A stretch of DNA of 64,000 nt from Siphonodentalium dalli (GCA_032622095.1 CP136062.1:4774001-4838000), one strand, 5' to 3'; shown: positions 43,236-56,054, counted from the stretch's first letter. Notes: a model not told the origin generated them from the sequence alone. A program made the numbers and translations.

Positions 43236-43654
43236 TGTTCTTGATATGAATATCACGAGAGGCTGTTCACAAAGAAAATCATGCCAAGAATTTCTAATCC
43301 GCCTACGCCCTATACTATAGATATAATATTCTACCTACTCAAAACCTCGGAATTGAAAAGATATCGACACACATTGATGGGACTCGTTCGCGTGAAACGA
43401 AACAGAACAAAATAGCGAAAATGACACCGCGTATCGTAATTTAAGATGCCATGTGAGGACACCCTATTCAACTCGCGAATGAGAAAACACGCCTATTAAT
43501 TGTTGATGGGCGGTTGTAAGGGTATTATTACACTTTAGAGCCATGTATAGTTCTGGTCTACTTTTTCGTCTTGATAATATACATGTCAGTCACTGGAACG
43601 GGAAGATGTGTATGTTCGTGATAATTGATTTAAACGATACAAACAACACTGCAG

Positions 43655-43746
43655 CTTATAAGTGAGAGACGCGAGTTGAACATTTTTAACACACATCGGA
43701 AAGCTTTCAAGTTATCAGTTGGCTGTTCATTTCTCAAAAGGTAAGT
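43655..43746 (+). other. Possible host 5' exon: TATA-like box and splice donor
   Basis: GCTTATAAGTG at 43655 resembles a TATA box and a consensus splice donor (AAAAG followed by GTAAGT) lies at 43736-43746, about 60 bp after the expected start site. No ATG-led reading frame of note lies between. This could be a non-coding first exon of a host gene whose coding exons are outside the window, or coincidence. Confidence 0.2.
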
Positions 43747-44199
43747 TCAAAGGGCCCAATGCCTTCATGGGTTCATGTGAACGTGTTTATAATGTGATTA
43801 GAACACAATTCCATTGTTACAATTGTTCCCGATTGTATGGAAAAGTATACTTTTCCGACGGGTTAGCGATTGAATGCTAAATGATTGGGTAATTGTTTGG
43901 CACGCCATTCATGCAAATATATCGCAAAGGCGCAATGTAACAATGTGTAAGCAAAAATCGCGTGTTCAATCGATACAAGAAAACCATAGTCAGAAATGGT
44001 AACGCCACCAATATCATATTATTAGCCATAAATATAAATTATAATACAATTATTCTATAAACTAGCTTTCAAATTTTATGTGGGAAATTTGCATACTTCT
44101 ATATTTCAAGTTTTCCCGTTTCTCGTGTTATACATTACTTTCTTCAAACTGTCTTCTTTATTACACAAGCTGATGGGCCCGACTTCGTCCGGGATGTTT

Positions 44200-44750
44200 C
44201 CCATCTGATTTCCGGCGAAAGGCGCGATTTGACCTTCAATTGACTATTTCGAAAGTCAAGGTCAGGTCAGGATCATGATTTGACCCGTCCAAAACACCCC
44301 CACCCGGAGAAAAGTACCAGTAGGTATCAAATTTCGTCGAAATCCGTCCGTTTTACCCCACTTGACCTTTAATTAACAATTTTGAAGGTCAAGGTAAGGT
44401 CGGAGTCATGATTTGACCCGTCCAAAACACTCCCCCGACAAAAGTACACATAGGTATCAAATTTCGTCGAAATCCATCCGTTTTACCCGATTTGACCTTT
44501 GATTGACCACATTGAAGGTCAAGGTCACGCCGATGTCACGATTTGACCCGTTCAAATCACTCCCCGGACAAAATTATCCCTAGGTATCAAATTTCGCCGA
44601 AATTTGTCCGTTTTACCCAAATTGACATTGCATTGACAGTTTTAAAGGTCAAGGTCAGGTCGGGCTCACGATTTGACCCATCCAAAACACTTCCCGGACA
44701 CAAACACCCACAAGTATCAAATTACGTTGAAATCTATGGAAAGCCGAAGA
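44200..44750 (+). repeat. Tandem repeat, about 125-bp unit, about 4.5 copies
   Basis: Units contain GAAGGTCAAGGTCAGGTCGG, TCATGATTTGACCCGTCC, AAAACACTCCCCGGACAAAA, TAGGTATCAAATTTCGTCG and AATCCGTCCGTTTTACCC. Divergence is moderate. Confidence 0.8.
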
Positions 44751-45119
44751 GGACATGTTAGTTGCTAATTGCTAGATATACGACGCACCAATTTTCGCGG
44801 TATTTTAAAGGTGTTTCAAACTAGGAGATAGAAGAATTCTGCGTTTCAAATGGTGATGAATTATAGTAATTTATTCAAATTTTATGGCATAAATTGTTAT
44901 TAAAACCGTATATACTATAACAAAAATGAATGACTCGAAAATTAAGTGGGCCTTTATACAAAGTCACAATTGCAGTTAGGCTCATCTCATACTCGTTTAA
45001 TCAGCGATATTCTGCTGCGCAGTTTGTTATAGTTCCCAGTATTCATTGAGCGTTATAGCCCCACTGTTATAATTTGCCTTTAGCAGGCGTACTATTGCTT
45101 CAGATTATTGAGATATTAG

Positions 45120-45975
45120 GTCACACGTAATGACATTAAATCGCATGGAAACATAGCAATTGTGTGGGCTGCTTGGCGTGAATATTTAATGAGAAATAAA
45201 GTCATACGTAATGACATTAAACTCAAGAAAACCCGCGAAAACAAAACAAAATCACATTTAATGTTTTAAGTTATTTCCTTCATAAAAAGAATCTTCGTGA
45301 TAATGAACCCTCCCAATACTTTAGAATATAGAATTAACCTTAAAATAACAAAAACCTTCGGAATACAGAACCTTCGGAATAACGAACCTTCTGATTGGTG
45401 AACCTTCGGAATAGCGAACATTCAGAGAAATTTCGGAATAGTGGACATTCTTGATAGTGAACCTTCAGAATAGAGAGATGCCCCCAATATTCATAGTATA
45501 TGCCCAGAGTTCAAAGTATGGCCCATAAAATCTTAAATTTGTCCCTTAAAATATTGAACTCCAAATTGGAGCACACACAGAACATCACTTAAGTCAACTG
45601 TACCTGTGTCATGTCCCAATGCGGGAGGGTCCACAATATACCACAACATTCATATTATATGCCAAAAATTCAAAAGTATGGGCCCACGTAATGACATTAA
45701 ATCTCAAGAAAACCCGCGAAAACAAAACAAAATCACATTTAATGTTCTAAGTTAAGTTATTTCCACCTGTATCTGTATCGGTATGCGCACAGGATCAGTT
45801 CGGATGTGAGCGCACACTCCGTAAAAATAATCTTTGTGATAATGAACCCTCTCAAATTAGTCTCAATACTTTAGAATATAGAATTAACCTAAAAATAACA
45901 AAAACCTTCGGAATAGAGAACCTTCGGAATAGCGGACTTTCGGGATAGCGAACCTTCATAATAGAAACATGCCCC
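45120..45975 (+). repeat. Direct repeat with GAACCTTCGGAATAG minisatellite
   Basis: ACGTAATGACATTAAA, AAGAAAACCCGCGAAAACAA, AACAAAATCACATTTAATG, TTAGAATATAGAATTAACCT and GAACCTTCGGAATAGCG occur twice (from about 45195 and about 45685). Within each, CCTTCGGAATAG-type units of about 16-18 bp repeat three to six times. Confidence 0.75.
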
Positions 45976-46239
45976 CACAAGTACACCGGTGACGTAAACA
46001 CATGTGCTAATCGTTGTTGTACTATCGTGACTCTATCGGTACGATTTATACTCGGTACGAAATAACAATAATAATACAGTCGCCCAGTGGATTATCGATC
46101 GACCACAGAATATGAAAATCTGCTTACCAAGCAACACCACGGTGTGGCGTAATAACAATAATTGCAGCTAAAAGCTGCGCGCGGATTTTTTTGCACGTTT
46201 ATAAAAGTCATGGGCTGATCTACATTATATATCAGCTTT

Positions 46240-49200
46240 CGCGGATACATGCGTTGTATTTATTATGTATAGTCAAAGTCCTTCTAATGAGTTTATTAAA
46301 GGTCAGATACATGCGTTGTATTTATTATGTATAGTCAAAGTCCTTCTACTGAGTTTATTAAAGGTCAGATACATGCGTTGTATTTATTATGTATAGTCAA
46401 AGTCCTTCTAATGAGTTTATTAAATGTCAGACACCTGTGTTGTATATATTAGGTATAGTCAAAGTCCTTCTAATGAGTTTATTAAAGGTCAGATACCTGC
46501 GTTGTATATATTATGTATAGTCAATGTACTTCTAATGAGTTTACTAAAGGTCAGATACATGCGTTGTATTTATTATGTAGAGTCAAAGTCAAAGTCCTTC
46601 TAATCAGTTTATTAAAGGTCAGATACCTGTGTTGTATGTATTAGGTATAGACAAAGTCCTAATGAGTTTATTAAAGGTCAGATACATGCGTTGTATTTAT
46701 TATGTATAGTCAAAATCCTTCTAATGAGTTTATTAAAAGTCAGATATATGCGTTGTATTGATTCGGTATAGTCAAAGTCCTTATAATGAGTTTATTAAAG
46801 GTCAGATACATGCGTTGTATTTATTATGTATAGTCAAAGTCCTTCTAATGAGTTTACTAAAGGTTATATACCTGCGTTGTATATATTAGGTATAGTCAAA
46901 GTCCTTCTAATGAGTTTATTAAAGGTCAGATACATGCGTTGTATTTATTATGTATAGTCAATTTCCTTCTAATGAGTTTATTAAAGGTCAGATACATGCG
47001 TTGTATTTATTATGTATAGTCAAAGTCCTTCTAATGAGTTTATTAAAGGTCAGACACCTGTGTTGTATATATTAGGTATAGTCAAAGTCCTTCTAATGAG
47101 TTTATTAAAGGTCAGATACCTGCGTTGTATATATTATGTATAGTCAATGTCCTTCTAATGAGTTTACTAAAGGTCAGATACATGTGTTGTATTTATTATG
47201 TAGAGTCAAAGTCAAAGTCCTTCAAATCAGTTTATTAAAGGTCAGATACCTGTGTTGTATGTATTAGGTATAGACAAAGTCCTTCTAATCAGTTTATTAA
47301 AGGTCAGATACATGCGTTGTATTTATTATGTATAGCCAAAGTCCTTCTAATCAGTTTATTAAATGTCAGATACATGCGTTGTTTTAATTATGTTTAGTCA
47401 AAGTCCTTCTAATGAGTTGATTAAAGGTTAGATACCTGCGTTGTATTTATTAGGTATAGTCAAAGTCCTTCTAATGACTGTTTATTAAAGGCCAGATACA
47501 TGCGTTGTGTTTATTATGTATAGTCAAAGTCAAAGTCCTTCTAATCAGTTTATTAAAGGTCAGACACCTGTGTTGTATGTATTAGGTATAGTCAAAGTCC
47601 TTCTAATGAGTTTATTAAAGATCAGATACCTGCGTTGTATTTATTATGTATAGTCAAAGTCCTTCTAATAAGTTTATTAAAGGTCAGACACCTGTGTTGT
47701 ATTTATTAGGTATAGTCAAAGTCCTTCTAATGAGTTTATTGAAGGTCAGATACCTGCGTTGTATTTATTATGTATAGTCAAAGTCATTATAATGAGTTTA
47801 TTAAAGGTCAGATACATGCGTTGTATTTATTATGTAGAGTAAAAGTCCTTCTAATGAGTTTATTAAAGGTCAGATACCTGTGTTGTATGTATTAGGTATA
47901 GTCAAAGTCCTTCTAATGAGTTTATTAAAGGTCAGACACCTGTGTTGTATGTATTAGGTATAGTCAAAGTCCTTATAATGAGTTTATTAAAGGTCAGATA
48001 CCTGCATTGTTTTTATTATGTATAGTCAAAGTCATTATAATGAGTTTATTAAAGGTCAGATACCTGCGTTGTATTTATTATGTATAGTCAAAGTCAAAGT
48101 CCTTCTAATGAGTTTATTAAAGGTCAGATACCTGCGTTGTATTTATTATGTATAGTCAAAGTCCTTCTAATGAGTTTATTAAAGGTCAGATACCTGCGTT
48201 GTATTGATTCGGTATAGTCAAAGTCCTTCTAATGAGTTTATTAAAGGTTAGATACCTGTGCTGTATTTATTATGTATAGTCAAAGTCCTTCTAATGAGTT
48301 TATTAAAGGTCAGATACCTGCGTTGTATTTATTATGTATAGTCAAAGTCAAAGTCCTTCTAATGAGTTTACTAAAGGTTAGATACCAGCGTTGTATTTAT
48401 TATGTATAGTCAAAGTCATTATAATGAGTTCATTAAAGGTCAGGTACCTGCGTTGTATTTATTATGTATAGTCAAAATCATTCTAATGAGTGTATTAAAG
48501 GTCAGATATCTGCGTTGTATTTAGTATGTATAGTCAAAGTCATTATAATGAGTTTATTAAAGGTCCGATACATGCGTTGTATTTATTATGTATAGTCAAA
48601 ATCCTTCTAATGAGTTTATTAAAGGTCAGATACCTGCGTTGTATTTATTATGTATAGTCAAAGTCCTTCTAATTAGTTTATTAACGGTCAGATACATGCG
48701 TTGTATTTATTATGTATAGTCAAAATCCTTCTAATGAGTTTATTAAAGGTCAGATACCTGCGTTGTATTTAGAATGTATAGTCAAAGTCATTATAATGAG
48801 TTTTCTAAAGGTTAGATACCTGCGTTGTATTTAGTATGTATAGTCAAAGTCCTTCTAATGAGTTTACTAAAGGTCAGGTACCTGCGTTGTATTTATTTTG
48901 TATAGTCAAAGTCCTTCTAATGAGTTTATTAAAGGTCAGATACATGCGTTGTGTTTAGTATGTATAGTCAAAGTCCTTCTAATTAGTTTACTAAAGGTTA
49001 GATACCTGCGTTGTATTTAGTATGTATAGTCAAAGTCCTTCTAATGAGTTTATTAAAGGTCAGATACCTGCGTTGTATTTATTATGTATAGTAAAAGTCC
49101 TTCTAATTAGTTTATTAAAGGTCAGATACATGCGTTGTATTTATTATGTATAGTCAAAGTCCTTCTAATGAGTTTATTAAATGTCAGATACATGCGTTGT

Positions 49201-49330
49201 ATTGATTCGGTATAGTCAAAGTCAAAGTCCTTCTAACGAGTTTATTAAAGGTCAGATACCTGCGTTGTATTTATTATGTATAGTAAAAGTCCTTCTAATG
49301 ACTGTTTATTAAGGGTCAGATGCATGTTTG
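46240..49330 (+). repeat. 62-bp minisatellite, about 50 copies, with higher-order structure
   Basis: The unit reads GGTCAGATACATGCGTTGTA, TTTATTATGTATAGTCAAAG, TCCTTCTAATGAGTTTATTA and AA. Variants include ACCTGCG or ACCTGTG in place of ACATGCG, ATTAGG in place of ATTATG, and 68-bp units with an extra CAAAGT. An ordered run of variants near 46426-46690 recurs near 47048-47310, about ten units on. No spacers, so not CRISPR. Confidence 0.95.
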
Positions 49331-50225
49331 GCCCAAATTTTCTGGTATTTCTAAATGGATTTTATCAAAATATGTCGGGAGGATACACTATTTAATTTAC
49401 TTCACTTTTATTGCATGGAAAATATTTAAAATTTCACAGTGTTAAGGTACCAAGCACCTTTGTAGATTAGATTTCTTTCAAAGGTGCAGTTCATATATGC
49501 ATGATATCATATCTGAAGATCATGAGAGGAGACTTAATTTTTGTTGATTCATGAAATTTTATTAGTTTCACTTAGAAAGACTATATGTATACCCACAAAT
49601 AATTTTCTATGTTTGAGAATTTTCATGTCATTCATGTTGTTCAATGAAAAATTGGGCTGAGGTGAGTTCTGGGTCATGGCTTCATAACCAAGTTAAAGCT
49701 GACCACCATTTCTTTTAACACCTCGACCTAATTTCCAGTTGATTCTGCACTGCTTGAGTGGACCACACTACATATCAACATTTGTTTCCATTGGGCTGGA
49801 ATATCTTTATACTTCATTGTAATATATTGGGGTATGACACAATATTATGCAATTAACAATCTAACTCCATATAATGATACAACTGAATCCTGCTCTCATG
49901 AAGCCAACAATAAGCTGTTTAGTGATTGGAGTGTTGTGTGAAATTATTAATTATTCCAGCAGTGCTTTGTACCGAAAGGGACAACAAAGAACATAATATT
50001 TTCAAACTCCCAAATGTATTATAATCCATTGTTTTTGTCACCTCTTAATAATTGCTCAGATTCTGCGAATAATGATGATGTGTAAAATTCAAGATATTTT
50101 GTGCGATAGATCCAGAGAAATTCTTTGTTGAAAATCTCTTGCCATATTTGGCTGTAATTATGAAAAACTCGCGTCTCCATCTTAATCAGACAAATAACGC
50201 ACGATGTCTATTTCTTTCTGGAAGT
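49331..50225. other. Intergenic, no gene seen
   Basis: AT-rich, non-repetitive at this level; no supported coding exon. Confidence 0.4.
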
Positions 50226-50316
50226 TCAAGATCTCCCTGACCTCAACCAAAACATAGAGTTATTGAACTTACATAGATACAATGCATTGCCAGTGAGATA
50301 CCACATCCTACCCCTA

Positions 50317-50793
50317 CTAATCGTAGACACAATCAGGATTTTCTTTTTCTTTAAGATGCCTCCCTGATCGTCTGGAATATACATTGCTTGATGTCCTCCC
50401 ATCAAGTTTCTGGTCAACCAATGGTTGATCTGGGTCTATTGGAACTGTATCCAAACCTCCTGATCGTCCTGCATATACATAGCTTGATGTCCTCCCATCA
50501 AGTTTCAGTTCAACCAATGGTTGATCTGAGTCTATTTGAACTGTGTCCACATCTACTGTGATGCCAGTAAAAGGTTGATCAGAGTCTATTTCCACTGTGT
50601 CAGTTGAACATAGTTGAGAACTAGGATATTGTCTTATGTATTCTGCATATCTAGTAACAAACACACGGACCCTGGCTCTTACGGACCCTGGCTTTTTACG
50701 GCCCTCCGGCTCATACGGACCTGGCTTATACGGACCCCGGCTGTTACGGACCCTGGCTTTTACGGAGCTCCGACTCATACGGATTTCATTCAA
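50317..50793 (-). CDS. Repeat-containing ORF, doubtful
   Basis: A 158-codon minus-strand frame. Residues about 65-145 hold two and a half copies of a roughly 35-residue repeat with DTVQIDSDQPLVELKLDGRT followed by SSYVYAGRSGG. Residues 10-45 (KPGPYEPEGRKKPGSVRARV) are translated from the arm of a foldback element, which argues against a real N terminus. The C-terminal part could be the remnant of a repetitive protein exon; the DNA repeat period (about 102 bp) is divisible by three, so an open frame could also persist by chance. No family recognised. Confidence 0.25.
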   Translation of the reverse strand: MNEIRMSRSSVKARVRNSRGPYKPGPYEPEGRKKPGSVRARVRVFVTRYAEYIRQYPSSQLCSTDTVEIDSDQPFTGITVDVDTVQIDSDQPLVELKLDGRTSSYVYAGRSGGLDTVPIDPDQPLVDQKLDGRTSSNVYSRRSGRHLKEKENPDCVYD

Positions 50794-51600
50794 ATTAAAT
50801 TAAAATTTATTTTATTTATATTTTTATTTTATTTTGTATATATCTTCTAAATGATTATAAAGGATTATTTCCTTTTAACTTTAAATTATATTTGTTTGTT
50901 ACTCACTTGTTGTAAGATAATACAATGTATAACTGACTTATTTCCGTTGTGTTCTGGCTTGTAAACATTTAGTGAATGGTGTTCATACCTGAACATTAAA
51001 ATGATAGGATACTACTGTATACGTTATCGAACGATGCGAAGAACATATTAATTTTGACAAAAGTGAGATGGTCCCATAAATGGCCTATTGACTATTTGGT
51101 GTTATGTGCCCTATAATCACGTTACTTTTGTATACACACGTGTGTGTGATACTTTCACCGCTGTATAAACATACACGCTATGATGAGTGGTCAGTCATTG
51201 ATGATCAGCATGAATCCACTGAGTTCGATTTGTTGTGAAAACAGGTTTTTAAAAACAAATATGATATATAGATTTCTTAAGATTTTTAAGATCGACAATG
51301 GTTTTAGGAAAGGCAACAGAAAGCTAGTATCCAGTGGCGGCTATATGCTTTGTTTAGAAGCGACCCAGAAGAAGATATGAATTTTGTCAGTATTTTAATT
51401 TATTTTATTTTAATCTATTTAAATAAAGAAACATATACCTATATAATTAAAACATTTTAGTTTAGTTTGAATTGAGGTCCGTGTGAGCAGGAGGTCCGTA
51501 AAACACATAGTCCGTAAAAGCCGGGGTCCGTAAAAGCCAGGGTCCGTATCAGCAGGGTCCGTAAGAGCCAGGGTCCGTATCAGCCGGCATTCGTATTTAT
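50660..51600. mobile_element. Foldback-type element with repeat-built arms
   Basis: The left arm (50660-50800) is made of about six 17-18-bp units of the form ACGGACCCTGGCTTTT, then ATTCAAATTAAATTAAAAT. The right arm (51440-51600) is the inverted equivalent: GGTCCGTAAAAGCCAGG units preceded by TAGTTTAGTTTGAATT. The interior is about 640 bp of AT-rich DNA with no convincing gene. Long inverted arms composed of short subrepeats are the hallmark of foldback elements. Target duplication not resolved. Confidence 0.7.
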
Positions 51601-51779
51601 CACTTCAAAGATATTTGAGGCTAAGTCTCGAATAACCACATTTTTTGTTGGTTCGAACTGAGGAGTTAATTTTGTTCTGCCTGAAACTGGCCAACATCAT
51701 AATATCATCCACTTTAATTCCATCTGAGTAAGATTTGTGAAACATTACTACTTTCTGCTAAACACCTTCACTGAAAAAC

Positions 51780-51960
51780 TTTACCGTGTCAAATGACACG
51801 ATAAGTTGTCCATATAAAGCGCTTCAAATGACACAGTAAACATGTCATGTGACACAGTAAACGTGTCATGCGACACACCAATCGTGTCAGGTGACACTCT
51901 AAACGCGCCACAGAGTTGTCCATAGAAAGCGCGCCAGGCGTGTTAAGTGACACGTTTGGG
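51780..51960. repeat. GTGTCATGTGACAC minisatellite, about 20-bp unit
   Basis: Imperfect units of GTGTCATGTGACACAGTAAA, each itself a short palindrome, with GTTGTCCAT.GAAAGCGC recurring at 51808 and 51914. Confidence 0.7.
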
Positions 51961-52835
51961 CCGACACGTGAGTGTCTGTATGGCCAATGGTGAGGTGAAC
52001 AGGTATACAAGGAGTGACTGTATTATCATGAATGTGGCGAATATGTATACAGAGAGTGACTATATGGTCATGGGTAAGGTGTATGAGTATACCCGGTGTG
52101 CCTGTATGGCTGTAAGGTCATGTGTAGGGTGTACGGGTATACATAAGTGTGACTGTATGGTTATGGAGAGATAAGTGTATAAAGTGAGTGGCTATATCGC
52201 CATTAGTGAGGTGCATATGTTTACCTAGAGTGATTCTATGTATATCATGCATGTCTATTTTGCCATGGGTTTGGTGAACATGTATACAGTGAGTGACGTA
52301 TGACCAACGGTGAGGTGAATTTGTATACAATGATTGACTGTATGATGATGACTGTGTTGAATATAGGTACACAGTGGGTGACTATATGGTCATGGGTCAA
52401 GTGTATGAGTATACCTAGTGTGCCTGCATGGTGACTCATGGCTGTATGGGCATGTATGGGGTGTACATGTATACACGAGTCTGGATATATATGGTCATGG
52501 GTGAGGGGTACGTATATCAAGCGAGTGGTTATATGGCCAATGGTGAGATGCATTGCATATGTATACATGGAGTGACTCTATGGTCATGGATGGGGTGAAA
52601 ATGTTTATCTTGAATGGCTATTTTGACCATGGCGAATAGGTACACGGGGATTGACCGTATGGCCAATGGTGAGATGAATAGGTATACAAGGATTAACTTA
52701 TGGTCATGAAAGTGGTGAGTAGGTATACAGGGAGTGAATATCTTGTCATTTGTGTGGTGTTTATGTATATATATGGAGTGACTGTATGTTACTGGGTTGG
52801 TTATACATGTGTACATTGGGTTGCTATTGCTTTCC
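51961..52835 (+). repeat. 57-bp minisatellite, about 15 copies
   Basis: Units of GAGTGACTGTATGGTCATGG, GTGAGGTGTACATGTATACA with small length changes; highly diverged. All frames over it are composition artefacts rich in His/Ile/Thr on the minus strand. Confidence 0.8.
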
Positions 52836-53160
52836 ACAATAACTCAATGACATATTAGTCGATAGAGAGGTCATGTCAGAGAGTTCTCCATCTTGATGCC
52901 GTTTATGCACGTTGGAGAAAATGGTAAATTATTTCCCCCTGATAATAGTTAATAAATTTTGAGGCTAATGGGCAGGTGATTCAAGTCAAATGTACAGAAG
53001 AATGCACTTATTGGGTTCCATTCCTTCACAGGTAATGATACCTTCCAAAAAGGAAAAAAAAAATTGTCTGGAAGTTGCTGGAAAGACGATCAAAATATAT
53101 GGAAGTCATGGCATATTTAGGAATGAATTGGGTTTTGGACAGTGACACGCATGTGCTTAA
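52836..53160. other. Intergenic, no gene seen
   Basis: No repeat or gene evident before the exon-like segment at 53160. Confidence 0.35.
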
Positions 53161-53417
53161 TATGTTCAAAGTTCGAGAAAAGTGAATCAAGCTAGGCGGA
53201 TAATGTTCCCACAGAAGTTCGAGAATCAGCAGCAGCTACTTGATCTTTCTACACTTCCACCATGTGAGGAATCTTTAATTCTACACTCAAAACGATCCAA
53301 CATGATAACAAAACAGTGGAGACTTGAAACCGTTGCCAAACCAACCACTCCCGGTTTAGCACTTCATGGATGGACGGCCGATAGGCAGCCTGAGTTGTTT
53401 GAACCATTATCCCGGTA
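53161..53417 (+). pseudogene. Exon-like coding fragment with splice donor
   Basis: An open frame from the stop at 53158 to a consensus donor (CCCG then GTAAGATG, 53411-53421). The translated segment NQARRIMFPQKFENQQQLLD, LSTLPPCEESLILHSKRSN and a TPGLALHGW end has the LPPC..SL..H..R...................HGW pattern that I associate with a multicopy domain in predicted proteins of marine invertebrates, usually encoded in repetitive, transposon-like loci. No clear acceptor is visible upstream. It may be the last full exon of such a gene or an isolated fragment. Confidence 0.4.
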
Positions 53418-54160
53418 AGATGTTGCACAGAAATTATATTGACTGATACCATCACATTTAATTTGATGAAATTGACAATGAAGATGAGATTGCATAATCC
53501 GTGGGCAGAACTATTGCAATTTATGATATGAATTATATCCACTTAAGTATGAACAACCTTTCGAGTTTAGTATAGCATACAATTGAGAGCATTGAGAACA
53601 CTATCTTGTGGTAGGGTTAAGTTTTACTTTATTTCTCAATTCTGGTCTGGTACATGATTATAGCATTTCATGTCTGATATTGGGGAAGAATTCATGCTTA
53701 TTGTGGTGCATGTTGTGCAGCTGTATCCATACAACTGACAAAGTGATGGGAATTTTTCAGAAAATGTTCACTTAAAATCAAAATTTTAGCTAATTTATTC
53801 AAAAAAAATCAAAAAGTTTAACAAAAATAGATTCTACCATAACATAAACCTCCTCAGATACATGCTAATTCCATGATATATGATAAGACTCTGAATTGGT
53901 TAACAAAACAGAACGAAAACGGGCTATTCTGACTTGACAGGTATTTTCAGATAGAAAATCAGTTTTAGGGGGGTGGGTTAAGTTTTTGGGAAAAATGAAT
54001 ATTGTATAGGAAATCTTCTGGAATTTTTTTTGGAAAAAGCACTACAATTTATGCATTTTTTGGGGCATTTTCGTTAATTTTTCAAAAAAATTGTTGATTA
54101 ATATAACTTTTTGCACATAATAAATGTTAAGCAACCCAGATAGAATAAATATCTGATATG

Positions 54161-54980
54161 CAGTGTTCACCCTGCCGTTAGCAAATTTAGCAAATTGCGA
54201 AAAAAAATACGAAGTGGCTAAAATAATATGCTTGTGGCTAAAAATATGGCGACAAACATTTTATGTGTCGAACGGGGAATCAACGACAATTTATTGTAAA
54301 CAAAGAGACTTAACGTTATTAGCGAGAGATGACGAGAAGTGCGAGATTACGGGTGTGTTCTATTAGCTATAATATAGTTAATGATCGTTTAGAGGTGGAT
54401 TCTTAAGACGCTATATAGCACAATTGAGTAAACATAGGTTTATGAAATGGCTTCCTGTGTGACAAAAGAGGTTTATTGTACGGTGTTCTAAACTGATTGC
54501 AAAAGAGTGAAGTCGTATATACGCTCAATTCAATAGCTTCTCACATTCCCCCGCAATGGATAGTGTTGAATGGGACGAGACTCGCGCCTGTTATGAATCA
54601 GTATAGGCTTTAGGGGCAATTAATTTGAATAGACCAACGCATTCAGGCTTTGTTAACTAATTCGGAAGTGTGGATACCACAGGGCCTCCAATTGACCAGT
54701 TTGATTTTGAACTTGCATTCAGAAAGTGGAAAGATGTGAAATCGCGTAGGATTTTTAACAGTGTTTGAAATTTGAACGTTATTGTTAATTTATTGATATT
54801 GTATATTGTTATGTGTTAAAAGTGCTGATAACTTTGAGTAAATTAATGTTTATATCGTATTACATCTTGTGCTAATTTATCCCATAATATGTGGCTAAAC
54901 TTTTTTTAAAAGTGGCTAACAAAATTGCACAAGTGGTTAAAAAAATGGCTACAAAAAATTTCGGACCAGGGCGAACACTG
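54161..54980. mobile_element. Non-autonomous hAT element with perfect 8-bp target duplication
   Basis: Terminal inverted repeats CAGTGTTCACCCTG (54161-54174) and CAGGGCGAACACTG (54967-54980) differ at one position. Both ends are flanked by CTGATATG (54153-54160 and 54981-54988). An 8-bp duplication with CAGTG...CACTG ends is diagnostic of the hAT superfamily. At 820 bp, with no transposase frame, it is non-autonomous. Subterminal AAGTGGCTAA-type words recur near both ends. Confidence 0.92.
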
Positions 54981-54988
54981 CTGATATG

Positions 54989-56050
54989 CAAGTATATTTT
55001 ATTCAACATTTGTCTTATTTTATTGGTTTTCCTGATTATACTGAAATTTGCAGGTCAAAAACACCAAAAAGGTAAAAAATATATATATTTCCCACTTGCT
55101 CCGCCCTGGATACCTCAGTGTTTTGGAACCCCCATGTGACAAGGATAATTGGAGATAGCGTCAAAATTTCTACCCTTTCGTGTGACACTACCCTCATCTG
55201 GAGGCCGGTCTATGTCCCTAGAGAAATTTACATTGAACAGCCTTTAACGGCTAAAGGAGAGTAATCAGTTCTATACAAACGGTTGTCAAGGAGTACACTA
55301 AATAAAATGCGAGCATGGTTTCTTAATCCTTCAAAACACTAGTAGTATATATGCAATGAATGGGTAAAGTTTAAGAATCAATGCTGAAATAATTTTGTAT
55401 CACGAAGATGCTTGTTGTGTTGCCTAATTAATGGTCATTGGAACAACATATTAGCTGATTAGTATGTGCATATATGATATCGTTGACATGGAAACAGGTT
55501 TTTTCCTGACACATTACCCATAGCCGGGAGTAATTGATTGGTGTTTTGTCTATGCAATTATCATGTTTGAAATAAAAGAAATGTACACGCATTCCACCAC
55601 AATTGGGATACAGGCAATACATAAATTATAGTATTTAAGAACTGCAATTTCGATCAAATGGCTGCCATTTAATCCGCTATTTTGAATTTACCCATAATAT
55701 ATAAGATAATGTTGTCAACGGGTATACAGTCTGATACATGTCCGACCAACATAGCAGTGTTTCTCGCAGTTACTGGTCAACCGTAATTTACAATGGCTTA
55801 GAATGGGAGGAAAACAAACGTTTTCACCAAAATGGTTGCCATGTCAACCATGACAAATTTCCAGTTTGGTATGATATCCAAAATTACTATTCATGTGTTT
55901 CAGATGTGTGCCAAATGTTGCACTTTTACCATAACATGCACAAATTGTCATATATCCGCCCCACTAATAACATCCCATGTATAAGGATGACTGTGGCCCA
56001 TTTACGTATACAAGTTATGAAATAAAAAATGTTGGTGAGCCCACGTCCGC
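54989..56050. other. Intergenic, no gene seen
   Basis: The open frame at 55738-56025 has no recognisable features and unbalanced composition. No repeat boundary is clear. Confidence 0.35.
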
Positions 56051-56054
56051 TTAA

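Noticed and set aside
46240-49330. CRISPR or coding repeat
   Set aside because: A contiguous 62-bp minisatellite with no spacers; 62 is not divisible by three, so no long frame persists.
51961-52835. His/Ile/Thr-rich ORFs on the minus strand
   Set aside because: Composition artefacts of the 57-bp minisatellite.
55738-56025. 95-codon ORF as a host gene
   Set aside because: No conserved motif, splice signal or start context; composition resembles the surrounding non-coding DNA.
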